Shown piece by piece: positions 1-10,296 of a stretch of 64,000 nucleotides of DNA (its first letter is position 1; every line of letters starts with the position of its first letter). The notes under the pieces are model-generated. The model made no database searches. It was not told the origin of the DNA and saw only the letters and a list, made by a program, of their open reading frames with translations. Source of the DNA: Symsagittifera roscoffensis (taxonomy: Eukaryota > Xenacoelomorpha > Acoela > Convolutidae). Both the position numbers and the translations under genes were made by a program. The stretch spans positions 18,041,275 through 18,105,274 of the forward strand of contig NC_087066.1 in NCBI RefSeq assembly GCF_963678635.1, given 5' to 3'.

Positions 1-1062
1 ATGGTTAAATTGGTAATCCGAGGAGATCAATAAATCTTGAAGTCTCCAGTTTAACTATACTTTGTAATTATACCATAGTTTATACCTTTTTTTCCTGTTA
101 TATGGCCCATTATTTTGCTTTCTTGAAAAAAGCTGTAGGGGTAAAAAAAATCCACCTTCTAAAGTTTTTTTCCAGTTAACAAATCACAAATTATAACATC
201 GTTTTTGAATTAGATGTGTACTGGCGCCGTTTAGTTTAGTATTCCACCCCAAATACGGAAATAGTCCGTTCAGTTTTGCAAAATCTCAATTCTGACAGGA
301 GTTATCGGCTCCGTTCAGTCTATTGCCCTTCCCAAATTCTGAATAAGTTGGATCTAGTTTTGCAAAATCTCAAATCTTGACGGAGAGGAATGTATAATGG
401 CGCCGTGCAGTCTATTTCCCATCCCATAAACTGAAATAGTTTGTTCTAGTTTTGCATAATTTCAATAACTCTTGTTGCAGTTCAAACCAATCTCAAATAC
501 TGATCAGTTCGTTCCAATTTTGTTGTAATTTCCAATAACAGTACAAATTTTTAACTAGAAGAAAAAATCTCAAAATATACTGACTGAAAACCTAAAACGA
601 ACTTCGAACCAAAAAACCCAAATACTGAAAATATTTCGTTGCAGTTGCGATATCTCAAATACTGACAACAGTTTTCTGCAGTTGCAAAACCCAAAATACT
701 GACATAAAACCCAATTACTGACAAAAAAATCTGCAAAATTCCAATTACCAATTAAAGTTTGTTGCAGTTCTGCCAAATCCCAAAGAGTGGCAATCAACAA
801 TACATCAACTATACAATTTCCCCAATCGATTTAGGGGGATAATAACAGGGGATCTTGTTAACTATTTCTCCCCCTATTATAATGATGCGGGTAGTTTCCC
901 CCACCTCACATATGAATCAACTTTATATTTTAACGAGGGCTAACCAGGTCATAGCATAATAATAGTCCAAATACCAATTTTTGTAACAAAATCAATAAGG
1001 TGAAAAAAATTACCGTCGAAAATTTAATCCATGACTGATTTTGTTTTTCTTACTGTTTCCAG
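1..1062. repeat. Non-coding DNA with degenerate CAAATACTGA-type repeats
   Basis: No supported gene. From about 240 to 800 the sequence is built of imperfect units containing TCTCAAATACTGACA and TTGCAGTTGCGAAA-like words, spaced irregularly. The same block recurs at 13,070–13,640, so it is part of the duplicated segment. Positions 1–262 have no counterpart in the other copies inside this window. The block lies just upstream of the first recognisable exon and may be intronic or intergenic. Confidence 0.6.
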
Positions 1063-3706
1063 AGTGCATCCTACAATTTTCGCAAAAAAGCATTATGGTC
1101 CACCACTTTGCTGAAAAGCGATGCGAGAAGAGGTATGCGAAACTGAAAAAACTGACTTGCATTTTCTGTGGCACAGAGGGCTTCAGCGACTGCTACTGAA
1201 TGGCAGAGCATGGGTTGTCGCCTGGATGCTGGGAGAGGACAAGGGCCAATCGATGATCTGCGCTCAAACGAAAGCTGCACTCTCCCACTAGGAAAAGTTA
1301 TAACTTTGTGCGGGACATTTATGAAGGGTGCCAATTATCATTCAGAGCGAAGCAGAGGAGGGCAAATTTGATCTGCGAGGGTAAAATCCGCGATGATCAG
1401 AGTGAGTGAAGATGGGTGTTTCTGAAATAAGATACAAGCGCATCGATCTATATGTTTTTTGATTTCATATTCAAACTGCTTCAGCACTAAGCCAAATAAT
1501 TTAGTCCACGTCTGCGCAACTAGACTGAGGAATCCGTTTTAATCATTCAAATTTTATGTAACAAAACGCCTTATTTTTATTCTGTAATAGCCTGCAATTA
1601 AATAAACATCACTGTTTTAACCCTCTATTTCACTGAATGACGTTTAATCTCCAAGGGCACTGCTCAAGGAACTGTTGGTAGTACAGTTACTGCTCCAGAA
1701 GTGACAAGTTCTATCGATGAACATACCTCGGAAGTCACCGGCCAGTTGCCATTCAGTGCGCCAGCTGCGCCAATTAGGATGGGACCACTTCCCCAGGTAC
1801 CGAATGGACCCTGTCTGAGGCCAGATATACTTCCTCACGTAGCAGAGTTTGTTTCGCCCTTTCCTCTACCAGGCTCAATTTCGCCACTCTATAGTCTGGT
1901 CAGATCAACGACTTCCTCTGGTGCGGATACAGAAACTAAAGGCTCTTAGAAAAAATCCGCAGAATTTTGCCGTGGTTTCAGGTAGCTCTTGTAGCACGAG
2001 TGCCAGTCATATTGACATGTTACCTTCAATTGACTACGGCAAACTTAGAGGAGAGACTTTTGCAAGTAAGCATCTGAAACTGAAATTAGCTCAAAGTCGT
2101 TATAATTAATTTTCGATCATCTTTTTTGGGTGTTTTGTTAGATCATGCCTGCCTCAAGTCTCATACAGTGTGTGCTTGCAGTTGATCTTGTCAGACTGGT
2201 TTATTGGCCAGCAAGGAGCCTTGTTAGTTCCATCGGCTAAATCCATCAGCGGGTTCAAAAGCCAACTAACAGGGACTGCTGATGGTTGCCAGTTTGATAG
2301 CCGAATGTATGGGGACAATTTCAGGGACGAAATTTTGAAGGAATACCCCGAGGAACTCAGAGCTAGACGCTACATCTTAAAGGAGAAGTTACGCAGTTTG
2401 TAAAGTAACTAGACTCCTATTTACCTAGTGATCTGGTTTTCAAATAAGTTTAACCTCACAATTTTGTTCAATCCTAGGAAGGTATACGATCAATTAAGCC
2501 AGCTGATGTTCAAATTTTGTTCCGATCAATGCCGCCAACGTTCTGGAACATCAATGATGATGATGCTTTCTTGTCGGCCGCAATGAAATTCTCTGTCCCA
2601 AAAGCAGTCAAGGAAGTGTCGCTGGGACACATACATAAGAGGAAGTTGGAAAAGACAAAAGTACCGACGAAGGAGTCAAGCTATCTGTTGTTATTGCAGG
2701 CTGGTGCAATAACACCATTTCACCAGGTTTTCTCGGGTACAGATGTGATGTACTTTTTAGTAAAAGTGAAAGCTTGAACAAAGTTTGGTGCACAATTTTT
2801 TCAACGAAATACAGATATAAGTTCCATTTATTTCTTTTTTCTTTAAGGCTACAAAACATTTTATTTGATGGCCCCGTCGGTCAACAACAAGCAGAAATTC
2901 CAGTAATATCTGGTGCAGCAATCTCTGGGTTGGAAACCGATGCTTCCCCGGAATGACCTTCGCTGTGATGCTGGAGGGTGTCAGAAAAATGTTCAGACGA
3001 AGCTCCAGACGCTCGATATGCCAGCTGGCATGAAGCACATGGTTGAAACGAATTCAAATTCAGTGGCTTTGGGTGTCAATTTCAACCATCGTGGACACCT
3101 GCTGACAGCTGCCAGAGCTTTCCGACATGAGCAAAAAGACGAAGAGCCCTTCAGCAGCTGCTAACCCGCTTTTCCGATGTTGGCTCTGAAAGAGCCTAAG
3201 ATGAATCTGTGGTTACTCTCAAATAGTAAACTGATCCATTTTTGACGAAATAAATGAAAATAGATAAATATATTTCATAGCACCAGAGACACGATACCGC
3301 CGCAAGAATTAGAAGATCTGGACAAGGTCTGGAAATTCTGAAGGCGCACGACAAAGTTTAGATAATTGCCATACCAGAAAATTTTACGTAAGTACTTCTG
3401 ACAGAATTTCATCCCAGATACTGAAAAATTTACTGGCGTGTCCCAAAAGCGACAATATACTGAAATACTCAATTGATCCCAAAAATTGATTTTAGTCATC
3501 CCATATTCTGAAAGGCTCAATTCATCACAAAAACTCTGTTTAACCCCTCATGCTAAACTTCGATAATTTCGTATTTTAGGCCATCAATTAAGGAAACGCT
3601 GGCGAATAAAGAAGAGATGGACAGTCTCTTCCATTACCATCGGGGGTCGTGAGAAGCATTGCCAGTGGGAGCTTTGACGGCACTAATATCAGTCAAAAGG
3701 GCCTGA
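1063..3706 (+). pseudogene. JmjC (KDM2/KDM7-like) histone demethylase homologue, copy A, broken
   Basis: A multi-exon gene. A Cys/His-rich exon (1,063–1,401, GTGAGT donor) reads ECILQFSQKSIMVHHF, then CIFCGTEGF. Later exons are about 1,655–2,065, 2,182–2,400, 2,478–2,765, 2,848–3,217, 3,290–3,340 and 3,581–3,706. Exon 2,478–2,765 ends in a JmjC core (TPFHQVFSGTDVMYFLVK) and the next begins YKTFYLMAP, as in KDM2/KDM7 proteins that demethylate histone lysines with Fe(II) and 2-oxoglutarate. The later stretch LDMPAGMKHMVETNSNSVA fits the part of the fold holding the third iron ligand, His at 3,036–3,038. The second ligand, normally Asp/Glu of HxD, is Val (2,727–2,729). Breaks: TGA at 1,197 and 1,254, a one-base insertion near 2,050 relative to copy B, and TGA in the last exon (about 3,650). 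Exon edges are approximate. The family call is by motif only; the Cys-rich exon could be a separate gene. Confidence 0.68.
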
Positions 3707-3888
3707 ATACTTTCTCTTACCGAAATTGGATACTAGATAATGTGTACAGTTTTTTCAACTAATGTGTACAAAATGTGTATATTTATTATTTGAAATTAAA
3801 AAAAAAAATTTCAATGAATTGTAATATTTGATTCTAATTTTTAGCATGCAGCCTGATTAACTAACAGAATAACTGAAATTCTGAAAAC
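3707..3888. other. Short AT-rich spacer
   Basis: Intergenic or intronic AT-rich sequence with runs of A and T. Nothing recognisable is seen in it. The same spacer is present in copies B and C. Confidence 0.5.
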
Positions 3889-4083
3889 ATGAATGAACAA
3901 ACAGATGAGGAAATGTGCCCGATCCCGGGAGAATCCTACATCAGATCCACGATGGGGAGTTGGTGCGCAAGTTGTGCTTTGTTTGCTGGCGGAAAGTGGT
4001 GGATGAGTTTCATCCAAAGAGACCTTTCTGTCGGCAGGACTTGGCGCCTCTCAGTAGCTTCTTGCACTCGTAACTATTGCTTT
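3889..4083 (+). pseudogene. Small Cys-containing ORF, copy A, frameshifted
   Basis: Begins with the same MNEQTDEEMC start as the 61-codon ORFs at 16,917 and 23,120, which contain KLCFVCWRKVVDEFH and RPFCRQDL, a possible small zinc-binding module (two CxxC-like pairs with His). In copy A one G is missing from the run after CCCGG near 3,930, so the frame is lost and a different, less protein-like frame stays open to 4,083. Function not recognised. It lies between the JmjC gene and the acidic exon and might be an exon of either. Confidence 0.35.
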
Positions 4084-4235
4084 TGACCTCGTTCCTTGTT
4101 AAACTAACTAAAACTGGTGCCATGTGAACAACCTCTTCTTTCCACCGTTGACCACTAACTTGAACCGACCCAATGTAAACCAGAAAAAATCATCCAACCC
4201 TTTCTCCATATCGCTCATGTTTTACCCTTGTTTAG

Positions 4236-4719
4236 TTCCTCTGACACGGACGAGAATCAGGAGGCAAATGAGGATGAGGGTGAGGAGGCAGGCGAGCAGA
4301 TAGAGGTGGAGATAGTGGTGCCCTTCCGTGACTTAGACTCGGAGTCAGGACCGGAGCAGCAGAGGAGTGTCTCCGACTTTGATCTGCTCTCGGACAGTGA
4401 CGAGGAGCAGAGCACTGCCTCGGATGCTCTTGCGTTTTCGTACATGCCGGGGCGCGGTTGCGGGCACAATGTGGCCTGGGATGGCCGAATCGCCGACTCC
4501 TCCAGCGGTAGTGACGATGACACTCTGCCCTATAATTGGGCAAGCGGGCGGGGCGCAGTCGCGGACGAGCAGCGCAGTCAGTCGCCGGAACTGCCAGCCT
4601 GCGAGGCCAGGCTCGATACCGTGGACGCAAAACCGCTGGGTCATCTCAGCCTGGGGTCGGACCCTCCTCGCAAAGGTTCAAAATTTCAAAAAAAAATTAC
4701 TAAAATGGTCCATGAGTAG
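4236..4719 (+). CDS. Acidic low-complexity exon, copy A (intact frame)
   Basis: Follows a plausible acceptor (CCCTTGTTTAG). Encodes about 160 residues starting SSDTDENQEANEDEGEEAGE, with further acidic runs (DLLSDSDEEQSTASD, DSSSGSDDDTLPYNW), and ends KITKMVHE before a TAG. There is no ATG, so it is probably an internal or terminal exon. The segment is clearly richer in G+C than its surroundings. Copy A is open throughout, whereas copies B and C share a 28-base loss that shifts the frame. Acidic Ser/Asp/Glu-rich stretches are common in chromatin proteins, which would fit the JmjC neighbour, but no domain is recognised. Confidence 0.5.
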
Positions 4720-5445
4720 TTTAATAGAAAGCTGTTTTTTAGTGCAAAAATGCCGCCGTCAGAGTATAGTGCAGATTATACGGACTAAGCTTATACAGGC
4801 TAGATAGCCTTTCGAAGATCCTTTGCGAACCGCAGAAACCACTCATTAACACTACTTATCCACACAGTCAGATAGTAAGCTAACCCTCACTTATCAGTGA
4901 GTTTCAAAATCTCAATCTCAAAATATATCACTAAAATATATTTTATGACTAGTTTATTAGAAACCTGTTTTTTTGTGCAAAAATGCCGCCGTCAAAGTAT
5001 AGTGCCGCCTATACCGACTAAGCTAAGACACGCTAGATAACCTTTCATAGATCCTTTGCGAACCGCAGAAACCACTCATTAACACTAAATTTCCACAGAG
5101 TCAGATAGTATGCCAGCCCTCACTTATCAGTGAGTTTCAAAATCTCAATCTCAAAATATATCACTAAAATATATTTTATGACTAGTTTATTAGAAACCTG
5201 TTTTTTTGTGCAAAAATGCCGCCGTCAAAGTATAGTGCCGCCTATACCGACTAAGCTAAGACACGCTAGATAACCTTTCATAGATCCTTTGCGAACCGCA
5301 GAAACCACTCATTAACACTAATCATCCACACAGTCAGATAGTATGCCAACCCTCATTTATCAGTAAGTTTCAAAATCTGAATCTCAAAATATATCAAAAT
5401 TTTTTTATTACTATTGTGATATAAAACTGTTTTTTTAGCCGTGAC
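4706..5445. repeat. 233-bp tandem repeat, three units plus a partial
   Basis: Units are marked by ATGCCGCCGTCA(A/G)AGTATAGTG at about 4,750, 4,983 and 5,215 and by CTTTGCGAACCGCAGAAACC. Spacing is about 233 bp and neighbouring units are nearly identical. Copies B and C have only two units plus a partial, so the array has changed in number since the duplication. No function seen. Confidence 0.85.
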
Positions 5446-6127
5446 TCATCGGCTCTCGTACCAGCTTTATCAGAGTCATTCAGCCAGAGTCTATTTATCA
5501 ATCTATCAATCAGTTAGCCAGAGTCACTTTAGTCACTCAGTCATTCAGTCAATCCGAGTCATTTTATCAGACAGCCATATCGGAGTAACTTTTCAGCTTT
5601 ATCAGAGTCGTTCAGAGTCTGTTAAAGTCAATCAACGTCTCTTTCTTTCTGTATCTAAAACTGTAGATTAGTTATCTTTTATTTTTTTGCCTCATCGTTA
5701 TTTTTTTGCCCGGCCTCATCTGATAAACTTTTCTGCTTCCAGCTATGGGGCATTTCTTTTGGGCCTTGTTTTAAATCTTTATTGGTGCTACATAGTAGTT
5801 CCAATTAGTTACATTTTTTAATGATAGTTGTGCTACATAGTTATGGAATTGAAATTCCCAAATGTTTCTTTCTGACTTGAGAAAAACGACTCTACTGAGG
5901 CTAATTGTTATCGTCTTTCGGTTCCACTCGTGAAATGTAATTGATGCGCCCAAATAATAAAAAAATGTTGGCTGTATAAATTAACCAGGGATAGATTTTT
6001 ACACTCAAAACGGGCTCATGAGAATCAAATTGTGGTTGTCTTCTCCTTTCTTAAAAACTAAAGAACAGTATATTGAATCCCCATTTCATTAACTCACTGT
6101 TCATATCTCCTTTACCTTTTTATAAAA
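5446..6127. repeat. AGTCA-rich low-complexity tract and AT-rich spacer
   Basis: From 5,446 to 5,670 the sequence is dominated by CAGAGTCA, TCAGTCA and TTATCAG words. This is simple-sequence DNA whose open frames are artefacts of composition. From 5,671 to 6,127 it is AT-rich with no gene seen, containing the short direct repeat GTGCTACATAGTT (about 5,787 and 5,829). Both blocks recur in copies B and C. Confidence 0.55.
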
Positions 6128-7657
6128 ATGTCAGAATTTCCCGGTTCACTATCAGAATTTCCTGAGGTTTCAAATGATCGCTTCAATTGTGAGATTCTCA
6201 AATCTACGGTTTATTTTGTTTCGCACTGTGGTAGAGACCACATGGTGAGCCTTAATGAGCCTGAGCTCTTCGAAAGATCAAAACACTTTAACTTAAAAAT
6301 TTTTTGTCATAAGGTTTCGGCTGGTTTCTTGAGTGTATTGGCGCTTTATGTTAATTTAACTTCTTATATAATACCTCTGGATTCAGATAATAAGATAACA
6401 TGGAATGTTTCATCGGAAGAGGACGAGACTAATACCCTAACTGTCACTCGTATTCCAGCAAGTGACTGTCCAGGTTCAGTAAGGTTCTTACTAGTTTCCA
6501 AAGAAAAATCTATCCTTTTTACTGGCCATTTCAGATGGCAAGTTGGTCATACGAAGCAAATCAATCATCTTTTCGACAATTTACAAGAAACTGCTGTTCA
6601 CATTTTTGATAATATTTACAACGACACGTTTTGCAAAACAGATTCCAATTTCATACCTCGTAGGAAGAGCTGTCTTTCAGCCATCTTTCAAGCCGTGTCC
6701 GCATGGCTCTGTTCATTTCAAAATAATGTGATCCATTTTTTAAGAAAACTCGCCATGGTTATGAGCTTTTGATGAAAGAGCTTGCACTTAGATTCAACCT
6801 TTAAGCTCACATTTCATTATGTCAGTATCAACTGTACAACAAATTTGTTCCGTCAATTCAAAATTGGCTCACCTTAGATGGCGAAAATACCAAAATCCAA
6901 TACTGCAAACTGTCGTCTGCGTCTGCGAAATTAAAACTGCCTTGCAAGCCGGGCATCCCAAGTCGAGAAGTGCTTACAATAATTCCAACCGCAATAATTT
7001 TCAATAAAAACGAGATAATGCCTGGGAGATTGCTTAAAGCAGTGTCTGAGAGAAACATTCGGTGCTGTTACTCTTTGCACTCTTCAGCTGACGAAATAAT
7101 TGATTTCCTTCCGAGTCTGCAGTACGAAACTATTTTACCTTTCGTTTGTCCGGATGAAGATTCTCCACTTGACTCTGTGAACGCTTTTGTTTTAAATACG
7201 CTCAAACATCAGAATACAACCGCGTCAAACGATTCGAGTACAATGCTGTGAAAAGAGAAGTTTAAATTCAGTAAGAGAGGTAAACTTTATCTGGAGAAAA
7301 TTTCAACAAACACACCAGACTACGAATACCATAGTGAGCCATGAAGAAAACGGAGACGCTTTTAACGAAGGTGGAGTTTTTGTGGGAAAGGACTCAGAAA
7401 TAGCCGAAACATCCGAGAAGACAAATTTTTCAACAAAAACACCTGACTATGAATACCAGAGTGAGCCATTGAGACAACACAGACGCTTTTTCGTAGGTGA
7501 AGATTTCGAAGAGAAGGATTCAGAAACAGCCATGGAAAGAACAGAAAAATTGTTCCAATTGCTCAACAATAATCAAAAACAATTTTACTTTTCGTACTGT
7601 ATTTTTTGCCGCTTGTATAAATTTTTTTTTCTGTTTTATTTAAATGAGGATTTTTAA
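6128..7657 (+). pseudogene. Unrecognised gene (MSEFPGSLSEF), copy A, broken
   Basis: ATG at 6,128 opens a frame with MSEFPGSLSEF, FNCEILKSTVYFVSHCG, LNEPELFERSKHFNL and WQVGHTKQINHLFDNLQET. At about 6,657 copy A has one extra base relative to B, after which the homologous frame (VRRAVFQPSFKPCPHGSV) continues to a TGA near 6,731. A second open stretch (about 6,806–7,251, with KLKLPCKPGIPSREVLTII) and a third (to 7,657) follow. The third contains a two-fold repeat of about 128 bp encoding TPDYEYQSEP. The three stretches may be exons of one gene or separate. I recognise no domain. Copy A keeps the N-terminal frame that B and C lose to TAA at codon 15. Confidence 0.45.
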
Positions 7658-7734
7658 TCCAGTTTTCAGAGGACATTACAGTTCAGCTTTCAAATGAGAC
7701 AATCGAGCCGTCCTTTATCTCGTTTCAAATTGTT

Positions 7735-7950
7735 AACCATCTCATCTCAACTACTGAACCATCTCATCTCAAATACTGATGAGTGCGATGATAATTTCTG
7801 AACCAAATGAACCATCTCATCTCAAATACTGATGAGTGACTTAGCTGCCATTTCAAACTGAACCATCTCATCTCAAATACTGATGATGATTTCTTAAACA
7901 TTACTGTACCATCTCATCTCAAATACTGATGAGTGACTTAACTGCCCCCA
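7735..7950. repeat. CCATCTCATCTCAAATACTGATGAGTG short-period repeat
   Basis: Four to five imperfect direct copies of a unit containing CATCTCA, TCAAATACTGA and TGAGTG, separated by varying spacers such as GCCATTTCAAAC. Counterparts lie at 20,505–20,710 and 26,705–26,915. It shares the core CTCAAATACTGA with the block at the left edge of the window. Confidence 0.75.
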
Positions 7951-8139
7951 TTTCAAACATGAACTGCCGTTTCAAACCCTAAACAGCCATTTCAAACCAT
8001 CACAAGACTTAAATGGCTTTCGATGATTCTTTAAGATTCGTTTGTGTAGTCCGCTGAAAAATGGATAAGTCCTTGGTTTCAAATTGCGCGTTCCTATAGA
8101 TAATATTCCACCTCCAGCTTTTAATTGTTCATATGCATG

Positions 8140-8339
8140 NNNNNNNNNNNNNNNNNNNNNNNNNNNNNNNNNNNNNNNNNNNNNNNNNNNNNNNNNNNNN
8201 NNNNNNNNNNNNNNNNNNNNNNNNNNNNNNNNNNNNNNNNNNNNNNNNNNNNNNNNNNNNNNNNNNNNNNNNNNNNNNNNNNNNNNNNNNNNNNNNNNNN
8301 NNNNNNNNNNNNNNNNNNNNNNNNNNNNNNNNNNNNNNN
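8140..8339. other. Assembly gap (200 N)
   Basis: Exactly 200 unknown bases, suggesting a fixed-size scaffold gap. The left flank matches copy B up to CATATGCATG (B continues with TTCAGTAACAAAC). The right flank starts a 268-bp repeat that occurs again at 10,020, so the join deserves suspicion. Confidence 0.95.
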
Positions 8340-8607
8340 TTAAAATGCATGCCGTGGTAGATATGCCATCGAGGATAACTACCGAGAAGTATTTAGACAC
8401 AGAAGTTTAGACACGGAATGAACAACCTGAGCTGTTTATACTGTTTGTTGTCATGACTGTTTTGTTATGACTGTTTGTTGTTATCTGAGCTCTTTAAGAT
8501 AACGTAATTTGCCGTATTCTCTTTACTGTATGCAGTATGTGTTATGGTCTGAAAAACATACTGGCCTGTCAAAGTTGCTCATAAAGCAGTAAACTATCTA
8601 TTTGGTG
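8340..8607. repeat. 268-bp direct repeat, first copy, next to the gap
   Basis: Starts TTAAAATGCATGCCGTGG directly after the gap and runs to CTATTTGGTG. It is about 95% identical by eye to 10,020–10,296. Its true left end may be hidden in the gap. No gene supported. Confidence 0.85.
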
Positions 8608-8901
8608 TAATTTGCTCATAGAAAGTAAGTTGTTTTTTGAGAGAAACTGAATTGAGTAAATCCGTTTCAAATAAACAAAAAAGAAAACTTGAACAACTAA
8701 AGCTGAAATAAATGTTGATTACCAAAACAAAAATTTGTTCCAGAAGTTTTTGCCTTATCAAACTATAATTTCTCAATAAGAAAACTCTCGAAAAAGGCTA
8801 AGCTAAAAAATTTATATTTAAATTGAATTAATTGATTGAAATGAACGGATTAATTTGGTTGCGAGTTTACTTCATAAGTTCGTTCAATTTGTTCACTTTT
8901 G
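8608..8901. other. AT-rich spacer
   Basis: About 290 bases of AT-rich DNA between the 268-bp repeat and the 26-bp minisatellite. Nothing recognised. Confidence 0.5.
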
Positions 8902-9132
8902 CAGGAATTGAGATTGATAGCAGGAACTGGGATCGAAGTTGGGTTACAGGAATTGGGATCAAAATTTGGTTACAGTAATCGGGATCGAAATTGGGTTACA
9001 GGAATTGGGGTCGAAGTTGGGTTACAGGAAATAAGATCAAAGTTGGTACCAGGAATTGAGATTGAAGTTGGGTTAGGAAATGGGATCGATTTTGGGTTCA
9101 GGAATTGAGATCGAAGTTGGTGACAAGAATTG
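8902..9132. repeat. 26-bp minisatellite, about nine units
   Basis: Imperfect tandem units of the form CAGGAATTGGGATCGAAGTT followed by GGGTTA. Units vary by substitutions and one- or two-base length changes. Open frames across it are composition artefacts. Not found elsewhere in the window. Confidence 0.85.
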
Positions 9133-9235
9133 AGAGTTGTAGCTGACCAACGTAGCTGAGAATGAACTTGTTGGTGAACACCTAGTAATTAAAACATATA
9201 AATAAGAACGTTACCACATATAAACATGAATGTAA

Positions 9236-9345
9236 ATGGAATCCGCATAAAATGCGGATTCCAATTACGCTTTGCAGACTCCACTTATAGTTTGCGAATT
9301 CCATTTACAATTTGAGGATTCCACTTACAGTTGCGGATTCCGCAA
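9236..9345. repeat. Degenerate 20-bp GCGGATTCCACTTACA repeat
   Basis: Four to five decayed units resembling TTTGCGGATTCCACTTACAT, the unit that is well preserved at 20,940–21,095 and 27,145–27,300. This supports common ancestry of the right ends of copies A and B although the DNA in between has diverged. Confidence 0.65.
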
Positions 9346-10019
9346 CAGCTCAATTTAAGGATACAAGATTTTTATCATTCATTTGTGGTTTTCACAAACT
9401 GTTCTGGATTCCGCCAATAGGATCTAGTATCTTGCGCGCCTGAGAAAAGTTCCGTGTTGATTATTTGAAGTTCGATTATTCGAAGAAACGAGCATTTGCT
9501 GGAATGAGTTCCATCGAATATACGGATGTCACCCTGAGAATGCCTCCTGTATTGGCGGAGCTTGCTGAAGAATTTTTTTTTGGTGGGTAGCTATTAAATT
9601 CAATTTCGTTGTTTTTCTAAAAACAATTAAGATTTGTTCTTTCATTGTTTTGTGCTTTGTTTTGGACTGACTTTAGCTGCAATCTGAGTGACATTAATCA
9701 ACCAATTAGCCAAGTTTTTGCAACATTTTCGGCAATAAAAAGATGCGTTGGTCTGATCAGAAAAAAAAGGCACACTTTGATAGTGGTTTCAGCTACATCA
9801 GTAATCAGAAAAGCCATTGGTTTATCATCCACACAGTGTGCTGCTAAATTTTCGGGCAGTATAACCTCGGGACTTTTTGGATGCCATCAATCTTGGGATT
9901 CTGTGCTGGGGGGAAATGGGATTTGTTGCCAGCAAAAAACGAACGTGAGCTGGACACTCTGATCAAATCTGTCATTCTCAACGAACACAGAGATTTCCTC
10001 ATGAGCACAATCCGATGCC
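9346..10019 (+). other. Possible gene fragment, not recognised
   Basis: ATG at 9,504 opens a short frame (MSSIEYTDVTLRMPPVLAEL) that stops after 28 codons. Further on, one frame contains WDLLPAKNERELDTLIKS and then LNEHRDFLMSTIRCH before a stop at about 10,021. These two pieces look more protein-like than their surroundings, but they lie in different frames with no clear splice sites. I cannot support a gene. No homologue in copies B or C. Confidence 0.2.
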
Positions 10020-10296
10020 ATTAAAATGCATGCCGTGGTAGATATGCCATCGAGGATAACTACAGAGAAGTATTTCGAAACAGAAGTTCAGACACGGAAT
10101 GAACAACCTGAGCTGTTTATACTGTTTGTTGTCATGACTGTTTTGTTATGACTGTTTGTTGTTATTTGAGCTCTTTAAGATAACGTAATTTGCCGTATTC
10201 TTTTTACTGTATGCAGTATGTGTTATGGTCTGAAAAATATACCGGCCCGTCAAAGTTGCTCATAAAGAGTAAACTATCTATTTGGTGTTGTAACAT
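10020..10296. repeat. 268-bp direct repeat, second copy
   Basis: Second copy of 8,340–8,607, with a few substitutions and an indel (AAAGAGTAAAC against AAAGCAGTAAAC). It ends at the same CTATTTGGTG point, after which the flanks differ completely. Confidence 0.85.

Larger units (their letters stand above)
263..8139. repeat. Segmental repeat, copy A
   Basis: Collinear with 13,070–20,915 from the short-repeat block through the JmjC exons, the acidic exon, the 233-bp repeats and the MSEFPGSLSEF gene. By eye copies A and B differ at several percent of positions plus small indels, clearly more than B differs from C. Some differences are codon-sized: A has an extra CAC near 1,100. Others break frames. 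Copy A runs into a 200-base run of N at 8,140. Confidence 0.85.

Noticed and set aside
4232-4644. Minus-strand Arg/Pro/His-rich ORFs opposite the acidic exon
   Set aside because: They are reverse shadows of a GC-rich acidic coding exon; the plus frame shows biased acidic composition and an acceptor site.
5446-5671. Plus-strand ORF in the AGTCA-rich tract
   Set aside because: The peptide is a direct read-out of simple sequence (Ser/Gln/Tyr-rich) and is not kept open in copies B and C.
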